Shown: positions 1 through 9,739 of the stretch, in pieces
How positions within the stretch are numbered: position 1 is the first letter of the stretch
How the letters are laid out: each line of letters begins with the position of its first letter
Assembly (NCBI RefSeq): GCF_016654005.1
Contig: NZ_JAEPWN010000010.1
Coordinates: forward strand, 1 to 64,000
Source: Brevundimonas nasdae
GTDB taxonomy: Bacteria; Pseudomonadota; Alphaproteobacteria; Caulobacterales; Caulobacteraceae
Direction of reading: 5' to 3'
Length of the DNA stretch: 64,000 nt
Made by a program: the position numbers and the translations under genes
The notes under the pieces: model-generated
Told to the model about the DNA's origin: nothing
Database searches by the model: none
Seen by the model: the letters and a program-made list of their open reading frames with translations, nothing else

Positions 1-266
1 TCACCCACGCCGGTGATCGCGTAAGGCGGGATAGAACCGCTGTGCCTGTTACTGGCCGCGATCTCAACAGCCGCCTTTTTCAACGGAATCGGCGCATAAA
101 AGTCGCGGCCCCAGACAGGATATGGACGTCATGTGGTGTCTGGGTGACGTGTGGCGCGATGGTTGAGGTGTTTGACGTTGTCGCATCGGGACTAATCCGC
201 CGATCCGTTTTCGCTCTTCGGTCACAAAGTGCGTAGCGTCCAGCCATCTCGCCACGGGCAATCACC
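1..266. other. Left-edge intergenic stretch
   Basis: No convincing gene is visible here. Plus-strand frame 1 is open from base 1 to a TAA at 22-24 (reading SPTPVIA), so the very end of a gene entering from the left is possible, but seven codons cannot be identified. The rest separates that edge from the 3' end of tonB. The short open frames on both strands have no domain, ribosome-binding site or plausible composition. Confidence 0.4.
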
Positions 267-964
267 CTATCGCGTGATGAAGAACTCGATCGGCGTCACC
301 AGTTCGATGACATCACCCGGCATTTCGGCCGGCGGGGCTGGCAAGGGTTGGGCGCGGCGGGGGATCGTCAGGGCTTCCTGATCCAGCGCGGGGACGCCTG
401 AGCTGCGTTCCAGCCGGGTGTTCAGGACGCGGCCTTGACGATCCATGGTGATGCGGATGTAGGGCACGCCCTGTTGGCGGCGGATCTGGGCGGCGGCGGG
501 GTAGCGTTTGGCCTGATCCAGTCGCGCAAGAACCTGACCGCGCCAATCGGGCGTGCCATTCGATGCGCTGGGCGCCAGAGGGCTGGGCCGCGAGGGCGGG
601 GCGGTGGTCTGAACTGCGGGTGCGGCGGCCGGGGCAGGGCGCTGCGGCGGTTCGGGCTGGCGGTCCGGCAAGGCGACGTCGGGCTGGACGGCGGTCGGGA
701 CGGGCTGTGCCGACTGGCGCACGACAGGGCGCGGGGCCTCGGCCTTCTGCTGGCGCGGACCCGGGGGCTGTTCCGAAGGCGGCGTCGGCGGCGCGGCGGG
801 CGGGGCCATGTCGATCAGGATTGCAGGTTCGGGCGGCAGCGGCGACAGCACCGGCCCCAGCCACCAGGCGGCGACGATCAGGGGCGCCGCGTGCAGGGCC
901 AGAACCCCGACCAGAGAACTCAGCCAGCGCCGTCGCTCGGACCTGTTGTCTTCGTCGATCAGGA

Positions 965-968
<4 letters not shown>
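267..968 (-). CDS. tonB: TonB-family energy transducer
   Basis: This 233-residue protein has the TonB plan. A short cytoplasmic N-terminus is followed by one membrane helix (about residues 17-40), then a long Pro/Ala-rich periplasmic linker (about 44-135), and a C-terminal TonB domain with the typical block around ARLDQAKRYPAAAQ. It should carry proton-motive energy from ExbBD to outer-membrane receptors. Its ATG overlaps the exbD stop codon by 4 nt, so the two are translationally coupled. The chain exbB-exbD-tonB lies directly downstream of a heme receptor and a heme oxygenase, which suggests a TonB system dedicated to heme uptake. Family assignment is firm; substrate specificity is inferred from neighbours. 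Confidence 0.93.
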
Positions 969-1393
<425 letters not shown>

Positions 1394-1397
1394 GAGC

Positions 1398-2165
1398 TTA
1401 GCCCCGGACGCCGCGCGACAGGTCGCGTGAGATCAGACGCAGAATGGCCGCCGAAGTGTCGCCGACCAGGGCGCGGTAAACGGCGGTCTGGCGGGCGAAA
1501 TGATTATAGATCACCACCGCGGGGATGGCCGCGACCAGGCCGATGGCGGTGGCCAGCAGGGCCTCGGCGATGCCGGGCGCGACGACAGCCAGGTTGGTCG
1601 TCTGGGACGCAGCAATGCCGATGAAACTGTTCATGATGCCCCAGACGGTGCCGAACAGGCCGACGAAAGGGGCGGTGGCGCCGATGGTGGCCAGGGCGCC
1701 TGTGCCGCGCACCATGCGGCGGCCCAGCGCCGCCTCGATGCGGTTGAAACGCGAGGCCACGCGCTCCTTCAGGCCTTCGCCGTCGTTCAGGGCGTTGGAC
1801 GACAGGGCCAGTTCGGCAAGGGCGGCCTGCATCAGGGGGGACCGAGCAGCGCGTTCGTCGGCGGCGGCTTCGTTCAGGGTGCGGGCGGCGTCGACGGCCT
1901 CGAAGGCGGCGCGTTGGGCGTGGGTGCGGTTCTTCAGCTCCAACGATTTGGCGACCAGCACGGTCCAGGTCGCGACCGAGGCCAGGGCCAGCCCCAGGAT
2001 GACCGTCTTCACTACCCCGTCCGCCGCCATGAACATGCCCCAAGGCGTCAGGTCGTGGCCAGGCAGGGCCACGGCGACGTTCAAGGCGGTTTCCTGGCCC
2101 AGGGCGGGTGCGGCGGACAACAGGGAGGCCGCCGTCAGTACGGCGAGATGAGTAAGGCGGGTCAT
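1398..2165 (-). CDS. exbB: Biopolymer transporter ExbB (MotA/TolQ/ExbB family)
   Basis: This 255-residue ExbB has a cleavable-looking N-terminal signal (to about residue 24, ending in SAAPALGQ), a feature of some alphaproteobacterial ExbBs. Three membrane helices follow, with the family block [20 protein letters not shown] near residue 150 and the conserved Thr/Pro-containing third helix ([17 protein letters not shown]). It is the pentameric motor component of the ExbB-ExbD-TonB complex. A 90-nt gap without a clear terminator separates it from the upstream heme oxygenase, so co-transcription is likely. Confidence 0.95.
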   Translation of the reverse strand: MTRLTHLAVLTAASLLSAAPALGQETALNVAVALPGHDLTPWGMFMAADGVVKTVILGLALASVATWTVLVAKSLELKNRTHAQRAAFEAVDAARTLNEAAADERAARSPLMQAALAELALSSNALNDGEGLKERVASRFNRIEAALGRRMVRGTGALATIGATAPFVGLFGTVWGIMNSFIGIAASQTTNLAVVAPGIAEALLATAIGLVAAIPAVVIYNHFARQTAVYRALVGDTSAAILRLISRDLSRGVRG

Positions 2166-2255
2166 GGCTGGACCTGTGGCGAAGACCCCGCCGGGGCGGG
2201 GTCTGTACTAAGGGGAAAGGCGGCTTTGGCGTTCAGGGTCGCGCGGGCGGGGCGA

Positions 2256-2864
2256 TCAGCGGAACGCCTCCTGAACCAGCGCATGGACGCGGCCAAAAGC
2301 GGCGTTGGCGCCTGCGACCATGGCCATTTCCTGATCCACATCCAGTTCAATGGCGTCCAACGCCGAGGTGAACTGTCGCCAATGTGCGGCGCGGCCGTCC
2401 GGGTGTCCGGCCAGATGCCGCGCGCCGAAGTCTTCCGACAGGCCCAGCTTCAGCGCCATCTTGAACAGGAAGGCGGCGCCCAGGTTGGAGCCTTCGGCGA
2501 CATAGAGCCAGCCCAGCGCCGTCGCCAGATCGGCCTGTTCGTCGGCGGCGAAGCGCGGCGCCTGGGTCGCGGCGGGGACAGTCTGACCCAGATCGGCGAT
2601 GTCCTGTTCGATCTGGGACAGACGGCGGCGCTCGCCCAGATCGGGCAGAAGGGCGATCAGGCGCGGATCATCGTACAGGGCGTCGATGTCGCGGTGGAAC
2701 GGCTGCTGGACCTTGAGGAACAGGCCGTAGCGGTCGCGGTCGCCGAACGGGTTTCCGGCCATGATCGCCTTGTCCAGACGGTCGTGGGTTCCGTGGGTCT
2801 GAGCCTTCAGGTCCTTGGCGCGCGAACGGACCGTCGGCGGCGTTTGGGTGTCGGTCATGGTCAT
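2256..2864 (-). CDS. hemO: Biliverdin-producing heme oxygenase (bacterial HemO/BphO type)
   Basis: The 202-residue protein has the all-helical heme oxygenase length and layout. The N-terminal block [16 protein letters not shown] carries the candidate proximal heme-ligand histidine, and a helix with [18 protein letters not shown] corresponds to the distal side over the heme. It would open heme to biliverdin, CO and Fe2+ in the cytoplasm. It starts 3 nt after the stop codon of the TonB-dependent receptor, so iron release is directly coupled to uptake. A second in-frame ATG lies two codons downstream. The enzyme could also serve bilin synthesis for a phytochrome, but the context favours iron acquisition. 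Confidence 0.88.
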   Translation of the reverse strand: MTMTDTQTPPTVRSRAKDLKAQTHGTHDRLDKAIMAGNPFGDRDRYGLFLKVQQPFHRDIDALYDDPRLIALLPDLGERRRLSQIEQDIADLGQTVPAATQAPRFAADEQADLATALGWLYVAEGSNLGAAFLFKMALKLGLSEDFGARHLAGHPDGRAAHWRQFTSALDAIELDVDQEMAMVAGANAAFGRVHALVQEAFR

Positions 2865-2867
2865 GTC

Positions 2868-5800
2868 TCAGAAGCGGTAGGTCAGGCCGACGCGCAGGGT
2901 GTGCAGTTCGGCGTCGTTTCGGGCGCGACGGCCCGAAATCATGTCGTAGGTGCCGGTGACCGGCGTATCCTGATAGATCGGTATCTCCATCGGGATGCAC
3001 AGCGGCTGGTCTTCACCGATGTCGAAGCAGAACTCGCCATTGGGGTCGTAACCGGTGACAATGCGGTCAACGTAGCTGCGGCCCACGCCCGCGCGCGCCT
3101 GATCAAAGTTGAAGTCCTGCTTGCCGAAGTGGGTGTAGAAATACTCGGCGCGCACGGTCCAGTGGTTGTCCAGCGCCAGTTCGGCGCCGCCGCCCAGCGT
3201 CCAGCCTTTGCGGATCTTGGACGTCTTCTCCGAGAAGCCGATGCCGCTGCTGGAGCCGTAGGGGAACTGGGAGCTGAGGTTTTCGGGCCGGTTTTTGTCC
3301 ACATACTGCAGACGGGTCTGGCTTTCCCTGGCCCAAGCCGGGCCGCCTGCGCCGTAGATCATGGCGCGGCCGAAGGTGTAGCCGACGCGTGCGCGCAGGG
3401 CGGCGTTCCAGTCGAAGCTGTAGAGGGTGCGCGCCTGCATGCGGATGTCGTCGGGGAACAGCGGCGTGCCGTCGGGTTCGCGCAGGATGCGAAGCTCGCT
3501 GGAAACCGCATCCTGGTTCGCCTTGGCGCTTCCCCACGAGCCTTCACCCTGAACGCCCACGACCCAGCGGTCCGCGACCTGCCAGTCATAGCCGGCCATC
3601 AGGCCCAGACGGGCGTCGCGAGCGGTGACATCTGCGGACTCGCTGGCGGGGACCGGCCCGGTCGAACCGTCGAGGAAGCTGGTCTGGCCCCGGCTCTTCA
3701 GCCATTCGTGTCCTGCCAGCAGGCCGACGCGCAGACCCGACCAGTCGCCGTCAAAGTCGCCGAAGACCACGCCCTGATCCAGCACGCTCTCGACCGAACG
3801 AGTCCGCTGGGCTAGCGAGTTCGCCTGACGCGGCCCGCCGAACCTGCTGGTCAGGTTCAGACGGAAGGTGCGGCCCGGCGAGGGCATCAGCCCCATGGTC
3901 AGCGCATCCATGTAGTAACGGTCGGTGACGTTATCGACGGCGAAGTCCAGGCTGATGCTGTCGTTGATCCGGTACGCCCCCCACAGGTCGACCAGATCGT
4001 AGGGCGTCCAGTCCAGCACTGCCATCGATCCGCCGTAGGTGACGACCGAGGTGTCGCGCCCGCCGACGTGGCGGTAACGCGCACCCAGCGTCAGGTCTTC
4101 GTCCAGCAGCCGCGCGCCCAGGGTGACGGCCAGCGACCGCTTGGGCGGAATATGCGCCGGGATGTAGCTGTTGATCGTATTGCCTTCGCGGCAGACCTTG
4201 TCGGTGTCGCAGAACTGGGTGTGCGTATAGAGGGTTCCACCCGCCTCGGCGAAGAAACGGCCCACGTCATAGCGGGCGTTCAGTTCGACGCCCTGGAACT
4301 CGGCCCGGCCGATGTTGACGACCGAGGTCAGGCCGTCGCTCTCGCCGCGCGTCAGATAGTCGTCCACGTGGTTGGAGAAGACCGCGAACTTGGTCTGCAG
4401 CACGTCGCTACCCATGAAGACGGAATCCCGCTGATAGTTGACGCCCAATTCCGTGTTCTTGGCGCGCTCGGGCCGCACGGGCTTGCGCGGGTCCGGGTAG
4501 AAGGAGAAGCCGGTGGTGGATTCAAACAGGCTGGGCGCGCGGATGGCCTCGGCGTAGCGGACATAGAACTGAAGCCCCGGCGTCGGCTCGACCAGCAGCG
4601 ACAGGATCGGCGACACGCCCGAGCTTTTGGACCGATTGTAGCCCGTCACGCGGTTCGAGTTGGATCCCGCCGTGACATCGACCAGATTATAGTCGCGGGA
4701 CTGAGTGTCGGTGTAGCGCAGGGCTGCGTTCAGGGTCAGCCATTCGTTGGGCTTCAACTCGCCCGCGACAAAGGCGCTGTATTCGTCGCGCTCGCCGTCG
4801 CGGGGCTCCAGGAAGGCCGGATAGTTGGAGTTGTCCTTGTAGTCCTTCCATCCCTTGGGCGGCGAAATCCGCTCGTGGGTGTAGGAGGCGCCATAGTTCA
4901 TCGCCAGCGGCCCGACCGGCGTGTCGAAGCCAGAGGTGTTGGACAGGTTCAGGCCCCAGCGGTCCGACTGGCTCATATAGGCCACGTCCTGGATCGACAG
5001 CGAACCGTCCCACATCACGTAGCGATACAGGGTCTCGATGCTGGTGTAGTTGGCGGTGGACCAGGCGTCGGCCTTCAGGTCGATCAGGCGGCTGCCTGCG
5101 GGCTTGTAGCGATAGCGGCCGGTCCAGGTGTCGACCTCTGTGCGGCTCAACGGCGACTGAAGCGGCCCGCCGTAGCGGATGATCTGCGACGGCATGGTTT
5201 CGCCGAAGTCGCTCTCATAGCGCATGTAGGACAGGTCCAGCGCCTGCTCGTCGGTCGGGCGAATGACGGCGCGCAACAGATACGAGGTGTTCTTCTGGGA
5301 ACTGGACAGCACCTCCTCGCCATGATCGTAGCGCTGGACGCCATAGGCGTTGGGGATCAGGCCGCTTTCGCCCGAGAAGTAGTTGCCGACTTCGCGGTGG
5401 GTGTAGGCGGCGACCAGATCGAACCGATCGAAGCGGCGGCCCAGCGCGATGCTCAGGCTTTGGCCGTCGTTGAAATTCAGGGCGCCGGGGCGGTTGAAGC
5501 GTTCAGCCGTGCCCTTGCCCGCGCCCAGGGTTCCAGGAGCGGGGGGCGCGACGGTGTTGCCGGTCAGGCCGACGCGCACCTGGGCGCCGAACACGCCGTT
5601 GGGCGCGACCAGATCATTGACGCCGATGGTTTCGACACGGACCACGCCGCCGGTCGCGCCGACCCCGTCGGCCGAGGCGCTGGGCCCCTTCTCGATGGTG
5701 ACCGAGCCGACGAGATCAGGGTCCAGATAGGTGCGGCCCGCCACGCCGGAATAGCCGCGATAGACGGTCGACTGCTGCAGCGATCCGTCGATTACGACCG

Positions 5801-6446
5801 GCACGCGGTCCATGCCCTGCATCCCCCGGATGTTCACATCCAGGGCGCCGGAGTTGCGGTTGTCGCTGTTGATGACGCCCGGTGTTCCGCTCAGGAAGTC
5901 GCCGGTCGAAATGCCCCGGTTCCGCTGGATGGCCTCCTGCGAGATGTAGGCGCTGGAGCCCGCCGTGCGGTATGGGGCGTCGGCCGGGGCAGGGCCGCTG
6001 CCGGCCGACAGACCTGCCAGTCCCGGTTCGTTGACTGCGCCCTGAACCCGAACGGCGCCCAGCATGATGGCCCCGTCGGCCGCGTCAGGCGCACGCTCCA
6101 GCGTCACCAGATCGCCGTCCAGTCGATAGGTGAAACCGGTGCCGTTCAACAGTCGGCCCAGCGCCTGCATCGGTGCGGCATGGCCCGATGCGCCGGGCGA
6201 CTGGACGCCGCGAATGGCCGCGGCGTCGACGCTGACCTGAAGACCCGACTGGCGGCCGAAGGCGGTCAGGGCGGCGCCCAGAGGTTGGGCCGGAATGGAG
6301 AAGTCGCGGGCGGTCACCGTGGCGGTGGACTGGGCCGCTGCGGGGAAGGCGGTGGTCAGACCCGCCAGGGCCGTCGTCGCCATCAGCAAACCGCCAAGGG
6401 CCCCCGCCTGTCGTTCACGCTGCTTCACCGCCAGAGAAATCAACAC
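2868..6446 (-). CDS. TonB-dependent heme-type receptor with N-terminal STN domain and C-terminal Omp25-like beta-barrel fusion
   Basis: This is a 1192-residue outer-membrane transducer. It has a signal peptide (to about residue 39), an STN/secretin domain (about 46-117) as in receptors that signal to FecR, a plug with [11 protein letters not shown] and [13 protein letters not shown], and a 22-strand-type barrel. The barrel includes [13 protein letters not shown] (about 632-644), which resembles the FRAP region of heme receptors. The canonical barrel appears to end near residue 867. A further 300 residues (about 890-1192) then look like a complete small outer-membrane barrel of the Omp25/RopB type, with [14 protein letters not shown] at its start and [12 protein letters not shown] at the end. 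The start is GTG preceded by GGAGCG. Heme specificity is inferred from the next gene, a heme oxygenase. Confidence 0.88.
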   Translation of the reverse strand: MLISLAVKQRERQAGALGGLLMATTALAGLTTAFPAAAQSTATVTARDFSIPAQPLGAALTAFGRQSGLQVSVDAAAIRGVQSPGASGHAAPMQALGRLLNGTGFTYRLDGDLVTLERAPDAADGAIMLGAVRVQGAVNEPGLAGLSAGSGPAPADAPYRTAGSSAYISQEAIQRNRGISTGDFLSGTPGVINSDNRNSGALDVNIRGMQGMDRVPVVIDGSLQQSTVYRGYSGVAGRTYLDPDLVGSVTIEKGPSASADGVGATGGVVRVETIGVNDLVAPNGVFGAQVRVGLTGNTVAPPAPGTLGAGKGTAERFNRPGALNFNDGQSLSIALGRRFDRFDLVAAYTHREVGNYFSGESGLIPNAYGVQRYDHGEEVLSSSQKNTSYLLRAVIRPTDEQALDLSYMRYESDFGETMPSQIIRYGGPLQSPLSRTEVDTWTGRYRYKPAGSRLIDLKADAWSTANYTSIETLYRYVMWDGSLSIQDVAYMSQSDRWGLNLSNTSGFDTPVGPLAMNYGASYTHERISPPKGWKDYKDNSNYPAFLEPRDGERDEYSAFVAGELKPNEWLTLNAALRYTDTQSRDYNLVDVTAGSNSNRVTGYNRSKSSGVSPILSLLVEPTPGLQFYVRYAEAIRAPSLFESTTGFSFYPDPRKPVRPERAKNTELGVNYQRDSVFMGSDVLQTKFAVFSNHVDDYLTRGESDGLTSVVNIGRAEFQGVELNARYDVGRFFAEAGGTLYTHTQFCDTDKVCREGNTINSYIPAHIPPKRSLAVTLGARLLDEDLTLGARYRHVGGRDTSVVTYGGSMAVLDWTPYDLVDLWGAYRINDSISLDFAVDNVTDRYYMDALTMGLMPSPGRTFRLNLTSRFGGPRQANSLAQRTRSVESVLDQGVVFGDFDGDWSGLRVGLLAGHEWLKSRGQTSFLDGSTGPVPASESADVTARDARLGLMAGYDWQVADRWVVGVQGEGSWGSAKANQDAVSSELRILREPDGTPLFPDDIRMQARTLYSFDWNAALRARVGYTFGRAMIYGAGGPAWARESQTRLQYVDKNRPENLSSQFPYGSSSGIGFSEKTSKIRKGWTLGGGAELALDNHWTVRAEYFYTHFGKQDFNFDQARAGVGRSYVDRIVTGYDPNGEFCFDIGEDQPLCIPMEIPIYQDTPVTGTYDMISGRRARNDAELHTLRVGLTYRF

Positions 6447-6478
6447 GCCTTACGCTCCATTGTCGGTGGTCCGACATT

Positions 6479-6508
6479 ATTGCAAATGCAACGCAACTGC
6501 ATTGCTCG
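6479..6508. promoter_or_regulatory. Inverted repeat upstream of the heme receptor (possible iron-responsive operator)
   Basis: The AT-richer stretch upstream of the receptor holds AATGCA (6485-6490) and TGCATT (6498-6503), perfect arms separated by 7 nt within a wider GCAAATGCA...TGCATTGC symmetry. Position and symmetry suit a Fur/Irr-like operator or part of the FecI-dependent promoter. The regulator is not known. Confidence 0.35.
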
Positions 6509-6577
6509 TCGCATGAGGAGACGAACGGGGGCGGCGGTGTTTCGGAAGTTTTTTCGACTCGCTGGCCAAGCGACGGC

Positions 6578-7540
6578 TTAGTCGAAGGAAATTATCATCA
6601 CCCAGGGCGAAATCCGCTGGACGGTCGCGCCATTGGCCCGTGACACGGCGATCAGGGCGCCGACCGGATCGCCCAGGTCGTAAACCCCCGTCACGCGCGC
6701 CGTCTCCAGCCGCGCGCCCTTGGTCAGGATGACGCCGCCGTACCAGGGCCGCAGGGCGTCCACGACCGTGCTGACAGGCTCGGCCTCGACGATCAGACGC
6801 TTCTGGGTCCAGGCGGCGACATTGTCGGGATCGGTCCCCAGCAGTTGCAGGGCGCCGGTCTTGTCGGCGCGGGCTATTTCACCCGCTGTCAGGATGCGCG
6901 AGTTGCCCTTGAGAGCGGTGGTCTCAACCTTCACTCGGCCATGGCGAACCCCAACCAGAGCCTCTGCCGAGCGGACTTCGAAGCCCGTGCCCAGCACGGT
7001 GGTCTCGATGCGTCTGGAGGTCACGCTGAAGGGGCGGTCGGGATTGCGCGCCACCTCGAAATAGGCGTCCCCTTTCAACAGGTCGATATGGCGCTGCTCG
7101 GCTTGGTAACGCACCGAGACGGCGCTGCGCGGCGCCAGCGTTACGGTGCTGCCGTCTTCCAGGCGCACTGTGCGAAGCTCCTGTGCGCCAGTCGCATAGT
7201 CGGATCGCAACCGCAGCACGGCATCAGGCGCGGCCACTACGGCGAACAGGGCCGCAGCGCAGGCGGCGAGGGCGGCGGCCAGACGTCTGCCGCGGCGGGC
7301 GGGCGCGGCTTGGCGAATACGGACATGCACAGGACGTCGTGCGGATGGAACGGCCGCAGCAGCGGCGATGGCGTGCGAGGTTTGCGCGATTTCGCTCCAG
7401 GCGGCGGCGTTCTCGGGCGCGGCGCAGACCCAGGCCTCGAAGCTTTCGAACACGGCCTCGTCCTCGGTCTCGCGCAGACGGATCAGCCAGTCGGCCGCCT
7501 GGCGGTCGGCAATCTCGCGCAATGAGTCGTTCAGGCTCAT
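6578..7540 (-). CDS. fecR: FecR-type anti-sigma/sigma-regulatory membrane protein
   Basis: The protein is 320 residues when started at the ATG giving MSLNDSLREI. It has the FecR order: an N-terminal cytoplasmic domain with RQAADWLIRLRE and a Trp-containing AWSEIA helix, one membrane helix at about 85-105, a periplasmic FecR domain with RTVRLEDGSTVTLAPRSAVS, and a C-terminal STN-like segment (about 250-315). It should receive the receptor's signal in the periplasm and control the adjacent sigma factor. It lies between the sigma-factor gene and the receptor with the matching STN domain, the classic Fec arrangement. Confidence 0.92.
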   Translation of the reverse strand: MSLNDSLREIADRQAADWLIRLRETEDEAVFESFEAWVCAAPENAAAWSEIAQTSHAIAAAAAVPSARRPVHVRIRQAAPARRGRRLAAALAACAAALFAVVAAPDAVLRLRSDYATGAQELRTVRLEDGSTVTLAPRSAVSVRYQAEQRHIDLLKGDAYFEVARNPDRPFSVTSRRIETTVLGTGFEVRSAEALVGVRHGRVKVETTALKGNSRILTAGEIARADKTGALQLLGTDPDNVAAWTQKRLIVEAEPVSTVVDALRPWYGGVILTKGARLETARVTGVYDLGDPVGALIAVSRANGATVQRISPWVMIISFD

Positions 7541-7648
7541 GGAACCATTCCTGCAGCCGAGGCGGCCTGCGCGACCGGGGCGGCGGCGCTTCTTGACGAA
7601 TAGACGCATGGGCGTCGTGGTTTTTCGGAAACCCGCTGCATGTCCGCG

Positions 7649-8167
7649 TCAGCCCCTGCGGCGCAGGGCGTCGCGGCAGCGTTCGACCCCTTCCGCGACC
7701 AGTTCATGCGCGACCGTCACCGACACGCCCAGACGTTCGGCGATGTCCTTCAGCCGCGCCCCTTCGATCCGATGCATCTGCACGGCGATCTGCATTCGCT
7801 GGGGCAGGGCTTGCATGGCCGTCAGGGTCTTACGCAGCGCCTCGCGTGATGCGGCGGCGGCCTCTGGCGTAGGTTCGTCAGCCTGCGCACGCAGGTCGGC
7901 GGCGTCGTGATCGGTGAAATGAAGCCGCTCAAACCGCGTGCGCCGCATCCGGTCCAGCGCCAGATTGCGCACGGTCCGATACAGAAAGGCCTCTGGCTGA
8001 TCGGCGGCGGCGAAGGCGTCGGATCCATGCAGCCGCACCCAGGCGTCCTGAACCACATCCTCCGCGGCGGCGCGGTCACGGGTGACGGCGCAGGCATATT
8101 CGACCAGACCCGCACGGCGCAGGCGGAACAGGTCTTTCAAGACGTTCGAGGCTGGCAAGTCGGCCAT
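7649..8167 (-). CDS. fecI: FecI-like ECF RNA polymerase sigma factor
   Basis: The 172-residue protein has sigma region 2 (VEYACAVTRDRAAAEDVVQD, then FLYRTVRNLALDRMRR) and a C-terminal region-4 helix-turn-helix (LKDIAERLGVSVTVAHELV). No N-terminal extension or membrane segment is seen. With FecR immediately downstream and an STN-domain receptor after that, it should direct transcription of the receptor operon when the ligand binds. It is the first gene of the minus-strand iron unit. Confidence 0.92.
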   Translation of the reverse strand: MADLPASNVLKDLFRLRRAGLVEYACAVTRDRAAAEDVVQDAWVRLHGSDAFAAADQPEAFLYRTVRNLALDRMRRTRFERLHFTDHDAADLRAQADEPTPEAAAASREALRKTLTAMQALPQRMQIAVQMHRIEGARLKDIAERLGVSVTVAHELVAEGVERCRDALRRRG

Positions 8168-8202
8168 CCCCCAAACCGCCGGTTACAATGGCCGCTTCAC
8201 AT

Positions 8203-8217
8203 GCGACTAATTCGCAG
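8203..8217. promoter_or_regulatory. Candidate Fur-type operator upstream of fecI
   Basis: TGCGACTAATTCGCA is a 15-bp site with perfect TGCGA/TCGCA arms around CTAAT, centred about 40 nt upstream of the fecI start codon. Its spacing and TGC...GCA ends resemble Fur operators of alphaproteobacteria, and repression by iron would fit the operon. This is a pattern match only; binding is inferred. Confidence 0.45.
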
Positions 8218-8300
8218 GTGCTGCAAGGTTGTTTTGCTCACAGACCGAATAGGTTCGGAGATCGAACCAGCCTTAAGCGCCGCGCCTCGTTTAAGCCTGA

Positions 8301-9104
8301 TTAGCGATGGGGCGGGCGAAGGAAGAAGCGGCTGGTGCGGGCGGCGTAGGCGGCGAAGGCGTTGGGCCGCGAGCGGCGCATGTGGGCTTCTAGCAGGGGG
8401 ACGCCCGACACATGGTTCAGCAGCCAATAAGTGTAGGCAGGTCCCGTCAGCGCCAGCCAGCTCCAGGGCCAGGCGCCGCTGACGTTGATGGCGAACACCG
8501 GCCAGGCGCACCAGCCCAGCCACTCGAAGAAATAGTTAGGGTGCCGTGACCAGGCCCAGAGGCCGGTGTCGCAGACGCGGCCTCGATGGGCGGGATCAGC
8601 CTTGAAGGCGGTCAGTTGACGGTCGGCGACGCCTTCGCCCAGCAGGGCGGACAGGAAGATCAGGGTCGCGAGACCATCTTGCAGAGTCAGCCCGGCCATC
8701 GGGTTGCGCGCCGCCAGCAGCACGCTGAGCGCCAGGAAGGCGGCGGCCCCGGACTGAAGCATCAGGAAGCCGAACATCCGGGCCTGGAAGCTGTCGCCCC
8801 ATTCGGTGCGCAGCCGGGCGTAGCGCGCGTCCTCAGTTTCGCCGACGGCGCGACGTGCGATATGCAGGCCCAGCCGCAGGCCCCAGAGCCCGATCAGGCC
8901 GGCGATCAGCCATTGGCGGTCTGAGGGCGCCACGCCGCCAAGAGGAAAGAGGGCGACGCCGACGCCAGCCATGCCGAGGCCGAAGGACCAGAAGGCGTCG
9001 GCCCATCCGCCTTGGCCGGTGCGGCGCTGAACCGCCCAGGCCGCGCTCATGACCAGAACGAGAAACAGCGCCGCCGCAAACCAGAGCGGCAGCAGAGCGA
9101 TCAC
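8301..9104 (-). CDS. DUF1295 (steroid 5-alpha-reductase-like) integral membrane protein
   Basis: This 267-residue hydrophobic protein has about seven membrane segments and the DUF1295 C-terminal motif SRHPNYFFEWLGW, the NADPH-binding region shared with steroid reductases and isoprenylcysteine methyltransferases. Members of this family recur beside cyclopropane-synthase/DUF1365 clusters, but their reaction is not settled. The start ATG overlaps the chrR stop by 4 nt, so it belongs to the sigma-chrR operon. A role in lipid modification during oxidative stress is inferred from the neighbours. Confidence 0.88.
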   Translation of the reverse strand: MIALLPLWFAAALFLVLVMSAAWAVQRRTGQGGWADAFWSFGLGMAGVGVALFPLGGVAPSDRQWLIAGLIGLWGLRLGLHIARRAVGETEDARYARLRTEWGDSFQARMFGFLMLQSGAAAFLALSVLLAARNPMAGLTLQDGLATLIFLSALLGEGVADRQLTAFKADPAHRGRVCDTGLWAWSRHPNYFFEWLGWCAWPVFAINVSGAWPWSWLALTGPAYTYWLLNHVSGVPLLEAHMRRSRPNAFAAYAARTSRFFLRPPHR

Positions 9105-9739
9105 AGACGCACGAACGGCTGCATCAGCCGCCCCAGCCAGCCGTCGAGCTGGATTTCTCCATCCAGGGCGACGACGCAGAGGCAGGGAATGTCCGACACC
9201 ACGCGCGGCTGGTGCAGCACGTCGTGGTCGGCTTCCTCCAGATCGCCGACGTCGAAGCGTTCGGTCTCGGTGGCGTAGGCGCCGGACAGGACGCAGGTCA
9301 GTTCGACCCCGCCATGGGTATGACGCGGCGTCTCGCGACCGGGATCTATCTTCAGCAGGATGACCCGGCAGGCGCCGTCGCGCGGGGCGTGGACGTCGCG
9401 GGCGCGGATGCCGGGGCCGATCCAGCGCCAGGGCCCGAGGGCGTAGCGCCGTAGCGGCTCGGGCAGTTCGGGCATGTCGTTGAGCGGCGCCGTTGACCTG
9501 GCTTCACCGGCATCGGTTTCGATCAGCGCCAGGGTGCGGGTCAGGGAGTCGGCGGACAGGGCGACCGGCGCGACCTCTTCCAGAAACTCACCCCCGACGG
9601 CCTGAAGGCGGCGAACCCAGGCGTCATTGGTGGGGCGCAGGGCCAGATGCGCGGCGACGACCACGGCCTCGGGCGGGCTGAGCGATCCGGCGGCATAGGC
9701 GAGCAGTCGCTCTTCAGACGGGTTGTGCTTTGGGTTCAT
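9101..9739 (-). CDS. chrR: ChrR-family cupin anti-sigma factor lacking the usual zinc cysteines
   Basis: The 212-residue protein has the two-domain ChrR plan: an N-terminal anti-sigma domain (about 1-85) and a C-terminal cupin with RHTHGGVELTCVL and DHDVLHQP. The cupin carries the metal-binding His/His/Glu set. In the well-studied Rhodobacter ChrR the anti-sigma domain binds zinc through two His and a C-x2-C pair. Here the helix reads AAHLALRPTNDAW: the helix histidine (residue 31) remains and a candidate first ligand is His5, but the two cysteine positions are Arg35 and Asn38. The gene overlaps the sigma-factor gene and DUF1295 by 4 nt each. It should hold the sigma factor inactive until singlet oxygen or a related stress appears, perhaps without zinc. 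Confidence 0.88.
   Translation of the reverse strand: MNPKHNPSEERLLAYAAGSLSPPEAVVVAAHLALRPTNDAWVRRLQAVGGEFLEEVAPVALSADSLTRTLALIETDAGEARSTAPLNDMPELPEPLRRYALGPWRWIGPGIRARDVHAPRDGACRVILLKIDPGRETPRHTHGGVELTCVLSGAYATETERFDVGDLEEADHDVLHQPRVVSDIPCLCVVALDGEIQLDGWLGRLMQPFVRL

Noticed and set aside
1500-3815. Long open frame on the plus strand (771 codons) across exbB, heme oxygenase and the receptor
   Set aside because: It runs antisense to three well-supported genes, is low in hydrophobic structure and rich in Gly/Gln/Arg, and has no domain. It results from high GC codon bias.
4068-6581. Long plus-strand open frame (837 codons) antisense to the heme receptor
   Set aside because: The receptor on the other strand has full domain support. 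The antisense product has no family motif.
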